A stretch of DNA of 64,000 bases, taken from Inonotus obliquus (lineage: Eukaryota; Basidiomycota; Agaricomycetes; Hymenochaetales; Hymenochaetaceae). The DNA is taken from the NCBI GenBank assembly GCA_032164295.1, contig JAJHTX010000004.1:310001-374000 (forward strand). Direction: 5' to 3'. The translations under genes and the position numbers were made by a program. Shown here in pieces: positions 13,661 to 25,121 of the stretch (within the stretch, counting starts at the first letter, position 1; each line of letters begins with the position of its first letter). Under the pieces are notes generated by a model. The model had not been told where the DNA came from and made no database searches. It was given only the letters and a program-made list of their open reading frames with translations.

Positions 13661-15988
13661 ATGTCTAGGAACTCAGCACCAAAGGTGCTATCTGCACCCA
13701 GGATCGTCACTCTCATAAGCTCGATTGTCGTGGCGTTGTGCGCGGGAACAAACTATGTGAGTTGTCACCTTTCGTTCACTTATGCGTAGGCTGAAGAGGC
13801 AATAGGTATTTTCTGGTACGTGTGTTGCTGGCATGCGCTGAAACGAGCACCGCTCAACATGAGGATGTAGCATATGCTCCGCAGCTTGCAGCGCGTCTTC
13901 GGATATCTCATACAAAGTTGAATATAGTTGGTATGACCAACTTTTTGTCACATTAGCTTTTGACTAAAGCACACCCCCAGCTCTTGCCGGTAATGGTGCA
14001 TATGCTCGCTCTATGTGTGAAGATTACGTTCTCATGTTTCGGAATGTGTAGTTGGAGTGTATAGCACGGGACCTTTCTGGGGCCGCATAGTTGACCGCAG
14101 GGGACCAAGAATGTAGGTAGCAAATGTAGTATCCATTGCTTAAGCAGCTAACAAAGTCCATAAGACTTTTAGCGTTCGGATTCCTGTTCTTACTCGCAGG
14201 TTACTCGGGCATGAGATACTTCTACAACAGTCCGGACTCGGCACAGGGTAGTACTGAGAAGCTTTCGCATTTTGCGTTTACTGTGTTGACTGTGTGTGCG
14301 TTTTTGACCGGAGCGGGAGGAAATGGTGGACTTACAGCTGCTGTGAATGCTTCAGCAAAGAGCTTTCCTGACGAGATGGTATGCCCCTGAATCTAGAATG
14401 CCCAAACATCGGATTGTCGACTAACTCACTGGTTATTTTTCAGAGGGCGTCTGCAACTGGTTTCGTTATATCAGGCTTTGGATTGTCAGCGTTTTTCTTT
14501 TCCGCACTCTCGAGGCTATTGTTTCCGGACGATACATCCTCGTTCCTCCTGCTCCTTGCGCTTGGGACATCATTTCCGATGATACTCGGATTCTTCCTAG
14601 TACGACCAATTCCGCTGCCGTCCGAACAACCACATGCACATATTCACGAAGAGTTCGGTTCGCCTGCTCCCCCACTCGCTATTGTACCTGCTTCACGTCG
14701 CCTGAGCGCATCAGAGATCCCGCACGATGGGTTCGCGCACTCTGTCGGTGTGGATACTGTGTTCGGAAATGATTCGGTTGTGTTTGAGCACACGAATGAT
14801 AGCGAGACGACACTCCTCGCAACGCATCATCATGTTCATCGGGGACATCAGCACGTACATGTTCATGAGTATGGCCATGCTCATCAACACGAACAGCATC
14901 CACACGAAGAGACGGGATTATTTCAGGACCGCGGAGCGGGTACCGGAAGGCGGCACTCAATTGAGTTTGCTGCGTCCCCACCACCACCACATGGTCGACA
15001 TCATCGGAGTGCATCCGCGGTCTCGCATCGGAGCAGAAGTCGAGGTAGAGTGATTGAGGTCATGAGAGATATTCACGGAAAGGAACTACTTTTGAGTGGC
15101 GATTTTTGGCTCCTATTTACAATCATGTCACTACGTGAGTTTTCTAGACTTCTATTCTGCAGTAAATACTGATAGGTGTTACAGTAATCGGTACTGGTTT
15201 AATGTGTAAGTACATTGACGTCTATAACATTTGACAATCTAATCAGGTGTACAAATGTTCTAGACATAAACAACGTCGGCTCCATCGCGCAGGCTCTCTT
15301 TGCAAAGGGTAATCCAGATTTCGACCCGATCAAGTCTGCAAAATGGCAAAGCCTTGAAGTGTCGATAATTAGCATTGCGAACTGCGCAGGACGGATCCTC
15401 AACGGAATCGCAGGTGATGTCGTGAAGAATCGGTTTGGCTCACCGCGCACGTACTGCATTGTCGTCGTCTCCGTTCTCTTTGTCATATCCCAGGTCCTCG
15501 CATCGCAGGTCGAGGACGTCCGCCATTTGTGGCACGCGTCAAGCATCTTGGGACTTGCGTATGGTGGCTTGTTTGGTCTGTTCCCGACGATTACGATTGA
15601 ATGGTTCGGGATGTCCCACTTTTCAGAGAATTGGGGGTTTGTGTGTCTATCGCCATTGTTGGGGAGCAACTTGTTTAGTTTGGCGTTTGGGCATAACCTG
15701 GATTCGCATTCGCCTCCTGAGACTAGCAAGCCGGAATCAGAAGTGTTGTCGACGTTTAGATGGTTGGGCGAGCGTGCTGATGCTCTCCGCCTCCCTCCGG
15801 GCGAGCAATGCTTTGTGGGCAGGGATTGTTACGTGGGTAGTCTGTACTTGACGATCGTCGCATGCACCTTTGCAACCGCTCTGAGTGTGTACGCGGCGTG
15901 GAAGGATCGGAGGCGTATGACTGTGAAGCCTGTGGACTATGAGGAGATACTTTGGGAGGAGGAGGAAGAGGAAGAGGAGCCGCTGTAG
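13661..15988 (+). CDS. Major facilitator superfamily transporter, nodulin-like / MCH1 type
   Basis: Predicted 12-helix membrane transporter of 635 aa. Exons: 13661-13756, 13806-13815 (a 10-nt micro-exon), 13871-13930, 13981-13995, 14052-14112, 14165-14378, 14444-15134, 15185-15203, 15247-15988. The first half shows the nodulin-like signature: SSIVVALCAGTNYVFSAYAP, then LNIVG, TGPFWGRIVDRRGPR and LLAGYSGMRY. The second half has GTGLMCTN, NNVGSIAQAL, GRILNGIAGD and LAYGGLFGLFPTI. Between the halves is a long hydrophilic loop with a dense His cluster (codons at about 14815-14917), and the C-terminus ends in a Glu-rich tail before PL. The family includes yeast Mch1, a monocarboxylate-permease homologue of unknown substrate. 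The His cluster could bind metal, which is inference. The boundary of the 19-nt exon at 15185 was chosen by reading phase. Confidence 0.88.
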
Positions 15989-16111
15989 ATGAGCTAACTA
16001 TGATAGGAATCATTATAGTCTTTAATCGTGTGAATGTAAATAGATGTACGTTATGTAGTTGATTTTGAACCTGGGACAGAGTCCGCACGTCCCTTCGTAA
16101 CTGTGCAGAAG

Positions 16112-17947
16112 TCAGAGACAATTCAGCGGGGCTATGTGAAGGGAGGTAGACGTACAAGAAGCAGAATCACTTAGTAAGTCATCTTCGTTCGGCAGCATTT
16201 CTCTAAATACTTTACTTAGTGCATTGAATGCATGTGGATGTGGGTTGATGTGACCCTGAAGAACGACAGTCGTGTCGAGGGCGCGAGAGAGAAGGAGGTC
16301 GATGAGTTGGAATCGTCTTTCGCGCATTTTGAGCTTCTTCTCGGCGCGGATTGTAGAGGCGGGTTTCTCTTGCGGGCTCTCTTCGTCAATTTCGACTTCT
16401 TCACTGACTGCCGAGGAAGCAGGTTTAGGTGATTTGATGTTGTTCGACTTGGCTTCATCCTGATTGTTGGTGGTGGCCTCCTGCCCCTCTGATCTGGACC
16501 TTGCCTCAGCAATAGCAAGAGCGCCCCTTGCGACGCTAATAACACGGCGTCTCATCTCCCACTCGTTAATGCCCTTGACTCGTCTTCTAGGGATCTCGCG
16601 CAAGTCGAGGAAGATCTCTGCCCAAGCTTTCTTCGCAGGTGATTCTGAAGCTAATCCCTTTTGACAACGTCGGACGATTGATGTTATCACCATGTCCATG
16701 GCTCGTTGCTCTAGTGGGATTCGCAAGGAATCGAAGGCTTTGAGTGTAATTATTGCGGCGGCGTAGTCTTCATGCGTGACGAACATCTTCAGGGCGGCAC
16801 CAAGGCTCACTTTTGTGATGACGGGAGTGGAAAGTGGGAGGTGGCCATGTTTGATGAGTAATTGGATCTCGACCATTTCGTGGAAGAGCTGACGACGTGA
16901 TTTTGGAAAAACTGTGTGCTTTCGCTGGCTTTGTTCGTTGTTTGACAGAGTGAAATCCGGGGAAAGTGTATACGTTCGCGGAGCACAAGCAACTTCGGCG
17001 GCAGCATCAAAGAGTTTTGAGTATGTTGTCTCGTCTGGATAGACACCATGCGAAGAGTGTGAGCAGAGTGTGTCGTATAGCGTAAGGGCATGTCGGTAAT
17101 GGCTGTGCTTGAGTTCGGCGGTGATAAGGACATTGATGAAGACAGAGTCTGGCCATGCATGGTCCCGAGCCATACGATCAAGTATTGGGCCGTAAACATC
17201 ACGCGGATCCTTCTCCGGCGATGCGACGAGCCGCGTTTGTGCGTACGCTGTGTAGGGAGAGCAGAATGCTGGATCTACCCCTGCATCTTCGGGTACCGGA
17301 CGTCTCGAGTGATAATCCAACCAGCGTTCCGCGTCTACTTCGTTCCCTTTTGCGAGGTGACAAGCGATCAATATTCCGATAGCGGATGAGTGTAGCTGGT
17401 AGTCGCTCCCACGAATACTCAAGTAGATACGGACTACTCTTTCAAGGTGATGGGGTGAGGTGCCTGGAAAAGCGAGCAGGTGCAAGATATCAAGGAAGTG
17501 TCTTTCCGCCTCCTGCCTCATGAACGCCGGTTGGCGAAGAAGCGACTCCAGGTTATAGAAGTAAGGACCTCCCCAAACTGACCCTCGGACGAACTGAACG
17601 GTTAAGATCTTGGCTCGGATCGGTGCAGACAGTCGCATGCGTTGGCCACGCATCATATTCAGGACTTCCAACGCTTGAATCATTAGACGCTTTCGGAGGA
17701 GAAGATCAAGGAGTGCATCGGCAGTTCGGAGACGGACCGACCTAGACACATTTTCCTTCAGAACGGTGGACCTGAAATAAGCTGGGATAGCATGAGTCAT
17801 CCAGGTTTCAATGTAGTGTTTCGCTTTTTCTACCACGAATCGTGGTAAAAATGATGGGTCGTGCCTGGGGGAGGAAAGAAACCTGCGAGAGGTCAGGAGT
17901 ATAAGGGCAGGAGATCCTCGACGAAGGCAACATTTTGTAAGGAACAT
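16112..17947 (-). CDS. Probable mitochondrial protein with PPR-like helical repeats
   Basis: An uninterrupted 611-aa frame on the minus strand; the start is ATG at 17947 (frame upstream lacks ATG). The N-terminus (MFLTKCCLRRGSPALILLTSRRFLSSP) is rich in Arg, Ser and hydrophobic residues without acids and has an RRFLSS site, as in mitochondrial presequences. The body is alpha-helical with degenerate 35-residue-like units, for example ALTLYDTLCSHSSHGVYPDETTYSKLFDAA, resembling pentatricopeptide repeats of organellar RNA-binding proteins. The C-terminal third is charged, with a Ser/Glu-rich low-complexity segment. Family placement is tentative; what is seen is the presequence and the repeat rhythm. 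It converges with the MFS gene (123-bp gap) and diverges from the gene at 18217, sharing a 269-bp promoter region. Confidence 0.62.
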   Translation of the reverse strand: MFLTKCCLRRGSPALILLTSRRFLSSPRHDPSFLPRFVVEKAKHYIETWMTHAIPAYFRSTVLKENVSRSVRLRTADALLDLLLRKRLMIQALEVLNMMRGQRMRLSAPIRAKILTVQFVRGSVWGGPYFYNLESLLRQPAFMRQEAERHFLDILHLLAFPGTSPHHLERVVRIYLSIRGSDYQLHSSAIGILIACHLAKGNEVDAERWLDYHSRRPVPEDAGVDPAFCSPYTAYAQTRLVASPEKDPRDVYGPILDRMARDHAWPDSVFINVLITAELKHSHYRHALTLYDTLCSHSSHGVYPDETTYSKLFDAAAEVACAPRTYTLSPDFTLSNNEQSQRKHTVFPKSRRQLFHEMVEIQLLIKHGHLPLSTPVITKVSLGAALKMFVTHEDYAAAIITLKAFDSLRIPLEQRAMDMVITSIVRRCQKGLASESPAKKAWAEIFLDLREIPRRRVKGINEWEMRRRVISVARGALAIAEARSRSEGQEATTNNQDEAKSNNIKSPKPASSAVSEEVEIDEESPQEKPASTIRAEKKLKMRERRFQLIDLLLSRALDTTVVLQGHINPHPHAFNALSKVFREMLPNEDDLLSDSASCTSTSLHIAPLNCL

Positions 17948-18216
17948 AAACGTTGCACACTTGAGGCAGTAGCAGGATGACAGCAACTAGAAAAGACCCA
18001 TAACAAAAGCAGGTGGATTAAAGAAGAAAGTATTGAGAAAGAACGGGAGCAACCTCAACGAGCAGAGCACGGAGCAAAGCAGAAAATCTTGCATGGCATG
18101 TAGTCTCACGTGAGTGGCACGTACCGTCACACGACGTAACAAACTTCGACGCGATTCCGCCAGTCACACGGCACCGCTCATCTATCATAACCCTTTTACT
18201 AACTCTTTGTGTCCAT

Positions 18217-20580
18217 ATGGGCGACGCATGTTTCTCCTCTGTCGAGGAGGTCACGGAGGAAATAGTACCCGTTATCAACAGTGGATCATTGAGAGTTTAC
18301 GACGACAAAAATCAAAGACTCTACGTATACGGCGGTATTCGCTGGCCAACAGACGAAAATGATTACTCTCCAACTCTCCGACCGACGGCAGACTTTCATG
18401 TCTTCAGATCCCATCCGCATCCCAAATGGGAACAGTACTCGGTGATGGACATCTACTTCTTTATTCTCGAATTTCAATTGACCAGATCTATTCGACTCCA
18501 GACCCACATGAGGTGGGATGAGTCCTTCGTCTCACCTTTCGAAGAGAGGCTATCACGGCCGGACACTCTTGATCTCACTCTGCCAAAGCTGGGGTCACTT
18601 CCGGTACTCTTAAATCCAATTGGAGCTGTTGTTCATGACGAAACGTCGTCAAAGACGTCGTACCTACTGGTTTTGGGGGATCCATTCGGCAAGGATCTCA
18701 CGAATTACCGTCACCCCGTATTAATATGCATCAATCTCAATTTAAACACATGGAGATATATAAAACTGAAAAACTCTGAAAAAGTCGTCTGTGGACGTAT
18801 GTATGGGTCCATGATTGTCTCGGGCCAACTACGTGTTCCTGGCGCTGACACGTTTCTCTGCGTATTCGGCGGAGTGAGTGAGGAAGCAGACGTAAGCAAC
18901 AGAAAACATTCTGGCATACTTGAGGCTAATAATATTAAAGACATTCACATATACGTACCTGGATACATTTGCCGTTGCGAATCTATCGAAAACGGCATGG
19001 ATTACACCGAACGGAAACATACCTCGCTCAATCGGACCCCTCGGAATTCGGCCCTCTCTCGCAAAATACCTCTGCGAGCAGAATGCCAGAGAATTAATAC
19101 TTATCCTGGGAGGAGCTGTTGAGCATCAACCCTTGACGAAAAAAGTATGTTCTATCCTCTATCCTTCCCCATGGTTTCGAATTAACCATCCACCTTAATG
19201 GCCGGTTCCCATGAATAAGACCATTGCCAGAACTCGAACCAACAGTTCACGGGGGTTCTTGTTTGACCCTCGTACAAGAATCCATCAGTTTGTTACTGTT
19301 GAGAACGACCCTAATTCCCAAGGTCCTGGTCCTGCAATAACTCATTTTCTACAACGACCCCGAACACTCGATTATTCATGCGTGGAGTTTCTTGTGGTAA
19401 CTTGCGGAAGGCAACGACCTTTCAATAAATTTCCGAGAAGACCTGATAGCACAGCACGACTTCAGCGTCTCTATAAGAAGCCGAAAGTGAAAATCTGGAT
19501 TGCAACAATTCGTGAACCCGAAAGTAAACACGATTCTCGATCGGTTGGGCAACAGGATCTTCCGGGAAGTGGTTTGAACACGGATTCTGAAGAGTGTGAG
19601 ATCCATGCACAAATATTCTTACTATACTTTGCCATCTAACCTTTATCGTAGCATCGTCTGTAGACGACTTCTCGAGTGACTCTGAGAGTTCTGTAAAGCA
19701 AGGGAATGTGACAGACGCTCTGGCTCAAAGAGCTATCAAACCTAGTCGCGAAGTAAAACCAAGTGGGAAGATAATGACTTGGAGAAACATTGCCGGTGGT
19801 AGAGTCAAGGATTCGCTCAACCACCTTACAAGTTCATTCCGAATAGAAATTATATTCCTCAGAGGCGAACTATCTACCGACACTGAGCCTTGCGAATATT
19901 CAAACACTCACCAGTTGAGCCCGCATCTAGTCTTGTTGGGTTGCGACCACAAGTACTTGGGAGAAATCCGAGCGGACGTCTTCAATGCATTTGCGGGAAT
20001 CCCCTTGCGTTCGATTTGTGAGGCTGAGGATGATGACTCCGAGAGTGCTTCTCTGAGCGATCATGGTGAGGATGTCACATCTTCTGAATCGACCCATGAG
20101 AATGGCGAGTCAGACGATGAGATGCTCTCGTATGAAGCGGCCGGATTAGATCTTGATGGCTCGGAGAATGGTGACATTGGCGAAAATTTGATGCCCGATA
20201 CTCCTGACCGTGGTACTCCAAACCAGTCTGAAAGCGGAGCATTTGACTTCATATCGGATGACGCCTCCGATGTAACCGACACCGACGAAGGTCGTGATCC
20301 ATCACGGAACAATTACCACCTAACGTCAGACGCCGAAGTCGGACTGATTCCTATGGATTTCGAAAGTGAGTAATGATCGTGAATGGTTAAACTTAAAACG
20401 TTGACATGTGACTACGTACCAGTTGAAGCTCTGGTCGAAGACCTCATGGATACTTACACTGACCCTCCGGGTGACGAGGAGACGGTTGGTAGTGTATGGA
20501 GTGATGGTTATGCGATGGACACGGATGCGAATTTGTCGCTGGCGTCCCCTGCCCCGAGCATATCAGAGCCAGAAATGTAG
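18217..20580 (+). CDS. Kelch-like beta-propeller protein with acidic C-terminal region
   Basis: About 708 aa. Exons: 18217-18891, 18941-19144, 19220-19595, 19652-20365, 20423-20580. The N-terminal part shows kelch-type blade sequences such as RLYVYGGIRWP, ADTFLCVFGGVSEE and ELILILGGAVEH, with spaced aromatic residues. From about 20020 on, the protein is strongly acidic and Ser-rich (EAEDDDSESASLSDHGED) and likely disordered. A 60-nt segment, 18442-18501, begins GTGATG and ends CAG and is an exact multiple of three, so it may be an intron retained in this reading; removing it would shorten the protein by 20 aa. Function unknown; kelch propellers are protein-interaction platforms. Confidence 0.55.
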
Positions 20581-20947
20581 CTTCCTCAATAACTCCGTTC
20601 CATTCTCTCCTTCTACTCTTACTGTAGTAGCCATTGCGGGCGGAAAGGGCGAGGATTTAACAAAGTGCTATGATCCCTCGTTCACAAGGTCAGGTCATCA
20701 CTGCACAAACACAAACTTCTATACTGGTTTTCTGGGTACCTTTATTATGTAAAACGAACACAGAAAAGACATATTCAACTTGTGCGCGCTGGTCCCCCAA
20801 CTCGCAGTACGTGGGCGAGATCATAAGCCAAGCCAGAAAGACCGATAGACTCCTACGTGATTCTTGGAAGGACGCCGATCAATTTGATGATCCCCAAGCC
20901 AGAAATATGGACCACGTGATGAATTGTCATCGAGTTTCGCTCAGGTG
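20581..20947. other. Intergenic downstream of the kelch-like gene
   Basis: 367 bases of presumed 3' UTR and spacer; nothing recognised. Confidence 0.45.
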
Positions 20948-21969
20948 GGGAGTGGCAATCCCTATCAAAAAAACGACCGTTCTCACGGTCGTTGCCGCGT
21001 CGTGCCGGAGCTCGCTTAAGCATAAGCGATGACCGGTTTTTGAGAGACACATTCGACTCCATGTAACCCTCCCACATCACAAAGATCACTAGTATTAAGT
21101 GTGTATATCATGTCTTTGATGTCTTTAGACCAATATATTCATAAAAGAAATCGACTTTTACTAAAATCCGCCGAGATATTGTATAGTTTTAGGTCATATC
21201 TAAGGAACTAGATAATTTCTTGAAAATTTTTTCTCAACAAAATGAAGATAGTCATGAAACAATGCGATTCGTACATTTACATGGAAATCGTTGAGAAATT
21301 CAGTGAGTTCTGAGTGTTCGAAGAGTGCATTGAATCTCACCGAATAAAGGAAAACTCTGTCACGTGACATTGCATTTGTATGGGTGCACGAACCAGCAAA
21401 AGAGCAATAATGCAAGAAAATATTGCAAAATGTCTGTAAGCACAAAATTCATTTGATAAATCAAGTAAATATACCATGGTACCTGTACAAGCTCCAAAAA
21501 TGCCATCAATGATACTGCATAGTGCTTATCTTAGTCTTTCTCAGAGATGCATACAGTGACACCATCTACATCAAGGAATCAGTTTAGCAAGCTTTAAAAT
21601 ACAGCGGATAGTATGCTTCTGATATATTCATATTAGAAAGTCACTGTGTATACAAATGAATAACCAGCAACATCACCAAAGACCTTGTTCAAGACCATGA
21701 GTACTGTTGACCGGTAATAATCTACAATAAAACATGCTATGTATGCTCATTTTGGTCTTAATTTGTCTAGTATCATATCAAGTGAATGTCTTTATTTAAT
21801 TCTCTGGTATATTTCTCATAAAATGCTAATTATCTGGTCTCATGAAGGATTGGTACATTGTATCGAAAGGCGGTAAATATGGATCGCTGTTTCTTACCAT
21901 ATATGGTAGATGTTACAACTCCGCTTGAAAAAAAGGGGGCTCGCGCGGCACTTGGAGATTGCCACTCCC
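20948..21969. mobile_element. Possible 1.02-kb TIR element upstream of TCF25
   Basis: GGGAGTGGCAATC at 20948-20960 is matched exactly by the reverse complement of 21957-21969. Just inside the left end is a hairpin (AACGACCGTTCTCACGGTCGTT, split as ACGACCGT / ACGGTCGT) and a second small palindrome (GCTTAAGCATAAGC). The interior is AT-rich and non-coding, unlike its flanks. No convincing target duplication is visible, so the assignment rests on the 13-bp inverted match and base composition. The right end is only 59 bp from the TCF25 start codon. Confidence 0.45.
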
Positions 21970-22028
21970 GAATCGCTGACTCTCATTGCCATCGCGTCCT
22001 CAATATCTCATCTCTCTTCTCAAGAAGT

Positions 22029-25000
22029 ATGCCGCCACGACTAAGCAAGCGGCAGCAACGCGAGCAGGAGGAGCTCTACAGTCTCTCTTCGCAAGCTCCG
22101 CTGGTTGAAACCCCTGATGGACCTGAGTACGAGGAATCTAGTGAGCCAGAATCGCCAGTGTTCAAACCCAAGGCAACAGGATTCGCTTCCGTGCGTAAAG
22201 CGCTTCCTCGGTCATGATCTCATATTTCTCGCTAAGGCTTGTACATGTAGCTAGCTCAACCTACCTCAGTAGACGATGACGAAGAGAGCGACCGCACTGA
22301 TACACCTCAGAAGGCGAAGAAGAAAGTACTTAACCTTGCTTGTATGCTCGATTAACTGATCTAATGAGTAATTTCCAGAATAAAAAGAAAAAGAAAAAGA
22401 ATGCCGGACAGTTATCAACTGCACCATCTCAATCGCCTCAGTTGCAAAGCCCAGGCGGGAAGAAATTGAAAGGAAAGAGTAAGATGAAAACTGATGGTGG
22501 CGATGACCTCGACAGAGCTCTCGCTGAACTATCTGTCAAGTGAGCCTAAGTCTTCGAATTAAATAGGATATTCTTTCTTAGAATCTCAAATGATAGATAC
22601 CCGGACCTTCAGCATGTTGCACATGCCGCAAAAGGAGTGAAGAATGCTTCACACACCTTTACAGAAGATCAGAATGTCCTACTGTCTGTCTCCCTCTCTC
22701 ACTTGGACAGTGAAACAGAAATGAGGAAGTTCTTCGGTTCAAAAGTTGTGAGTAGCTTCTCCCGGAGATGTTCATCAGGTACTTATCAGCTCACCAGATC
22801 AGCGCCTCTAGGGCACAGGAGAAACAACCCCGCGGTTCTAAGGCCGCTCTGAAGGGTTTAAAATCCAATCTGACAAAGCCTCAACCTTCATGGTGGTCCG
22901 CTTCACAGCGAGAGGGCTTATCCATTCGTAGCTTAACTGATATAGAGTTGAAAGGCAAGGCAAGCCGGAGTAGGTTAGCGATCGACAGCTATAGCGAACG
23001 TTGGTGGACAGTCGAATACTCTAAACGCTATCGGAACGTCACGAAAGCGTTCATTAATGCGGTACTATCTGGAGGTGAGCGGTTTCTTCAGCTTTGTATA
23101 TCTTACAGGGTTAAGAATTGACTGTATCCAGACCCCGATCGGCTTTATCGCATTCTGTCAAAATTACCCTGGCACGCAGATACACTCTTGCAAATCTCCG
23201 AAGTTTATCGCCATCGGGAGGGTAGGTCACTCTGAAGAAACGATTGAAACACGAACTAACCTCTGTAAAGAGCATTCATCGGCTGTCGACTTCCTGAATC
23301 GCGCTTTGTTCACTTACGAACGAAGCTTTATTGGCGCTTTAGCTTTCACGGCTGGGAGCAACCGCCTTGACTTTGATTATGTCGAAAACCGGCCATTCTA
23401 TCTTGCTGTCAGTCGAATGGTAGCGTGCGTCTCTCTGCAGCCAATGGTAATCTGAGTTGCCCATTCCTTTTCAGGGATCTACAGCGGCGTGGCTGTTCTC
23501 GTACTGCATTCGAGTTTGCACGACTTTTACTCTCGCTTGATCCGTATAGTGATCCGCATGGGTCGTTGCTATTCCTCGATTTTCTCTCGGTCAAGTCAGG
23601 GATGCATGAATGGCTCTTGTCGGTCTGGGATTTGCATGATGCGGAAGTCAGGAAACCAGGCGATACTGGAGATATCTGGCGACGATTTAACGTGACTGTG
23701 TTACCGGGCTGGTCATATGCAAGGGCGCTTGCGCTTCGTGCTGTGGAGGATTCTAAGAAAGAGGTTCGATATATTGATGATAGTTGCTTGGTTATTTTTC
23801 AACCTTGCCTTTTCAGGATCACGAAGCCAGCACGGCGGCATTACGGGACGCAATTTTGAACTTTCCTGCTGTCGTACCTTTGTTGGCTGACAAAGTCGAC
23901 CTTTACTTGCCAGGAGATCTGCGCGGACATCCGGACTTCAGAGTCCATGTTGATGCGAGGTGCGAACGCAGTCCGGTCCCTTCCATGCACTAATATTGAC
24001 CGGTCTATCACACAAGCTCACTTAGTCGGTACGAACCGCTGGTTCATTTATTGGCACACCTATACGCACAGCGATCATCGTCGCTATGGAAAGTTCCCGA
24101 GAAAACCGCGTGGCTGAAGGAAACTGCCCTTTCGGTGTTTGCGTCCTTTCGACCAGTGAAGGGGCCGGATGATTTGCGTAGTAGATTTGCAAAACTATTC
24201 GGCAGTCAGAGCAGTGACTTGTCCCACTCTGGGCTTGCCCGTTCGATCTATCGGCATGTTGGTGCACTTGCCGACGCTAACGTCACTCGACGCCTTACGG
24301 CTTTCTTCCCTCGTGAAATCTTGAATGCTCCGTCCTTGAGCTGCGACCCTTTACCACCGCTCACTGCGGTTTCAAGATATGACGACGCTTTCTTTGCTGA
24401 TTGCGAGGATGTATTTGCATTTAGGCCGCGGACTCGTCGTGAGCGAGAGATAGATGCACGGCATCTAGCACGGATGGTTCCTGATGCAAATGTCCGTCAC
24501 CAATTGCAGGTGAAGCAACTTCGCTTTTTTGGCCCATTTATTGTTTTCTTGTAAAAATAGCTCACGCGGTTTCTATTTTTGTCTTCCTGACACAGGCCCT
24601 ATACGATGCACGACCTGATATACAACGCCAATTTCCCGAAGGCGTCGTTCAATTCGCGCAGGTTGCTGCTCAACTTGGTGAGGATTTCTGGGATAATTTG
24701 GTTCCTCAGATCGTCGGTGATATCGGCGGAGGAAGAGAGGGTATGCCGGGCGAGTTTGAGGCTGGTGATTTGCTTGATGAAGAGACTGATGATGAGGATC
24801 CCCGCAACGCTGATGCGGTTGAGGTGCGAAACGATGGTGGGGATCACCGTGGTGGCGATGACGCGGCCGTAGGTCTTGATGACGAGGAAGAAAGTAGCGA
24901 GGATGACGAAGAGACGGCACAGGCGAGTTATGTTCCTTCTTCCTGCGGGAATGATCCTACTCCTGCCACTCTTTGGCACGCTTGTCTTGTGTATGTAACA

Positions 25001-25121
25001 CTGACCATGGTTGTCATAGACATTTCCAGTACGCATTTGGCTAAACCTGGTCAATCGCTTCTTGGGTGGTACCGCTCCAGCCCCGGATGATGACAGGGAG
25101 GAAAGGAGGGAGACAAACTGA
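22029..25121 (+). CDS. TCF25: TCF25 / Rqc1-type ribosome quality control factor
   Basis: About 802 aa in 12 inferred exons: 22029-22190, 22251-22325, 22379-22539, 22597-22747, 22798-23074, 23132-23221, 23271-23424, 23475-23763, 23817-23959, 24026-24509, 24596-24926, 25030-25121. The N-terminus starts MPPRLSKRQQREQEEL and is followed by an acidic patch and a Lys-rich tract. The conserved Tcf25 core has WWSASQREGLSIR, YRILSKLPWHADTLLQISEVY and RALFTYERSFIGAL, then SLDPYSDPHGSLLFLDFLS and FPSAVVP-like helices. The yeast homologue Rqc1 works with the Ltn1 ligase in ubiquitination of stalled nascent chains on 60S ribosomes. The last intron is weak: donor GTTATG at 24927 was chosen because it restores the phase into RIWLNLVNRFLGG. 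The upstream TIR-like element may lie in the promoter. Confidence 0.9.

Noticed and set aside
24890..24990. Alternative TCF25 frame giving a hydrophobic segment (VMFLLPAGMILLLPLFGTLVL)
   Set aside because: Tcf25 proteins are soluble, and entering this frame needs an extra unsupported splice; treated as intronic.
24599..25054. 151-codon minus-strand frame with a hydrophobic stretch opposite TCF25
   Set aside because: It is the antisense shadow of the acidic TCF25 C-terminal region.
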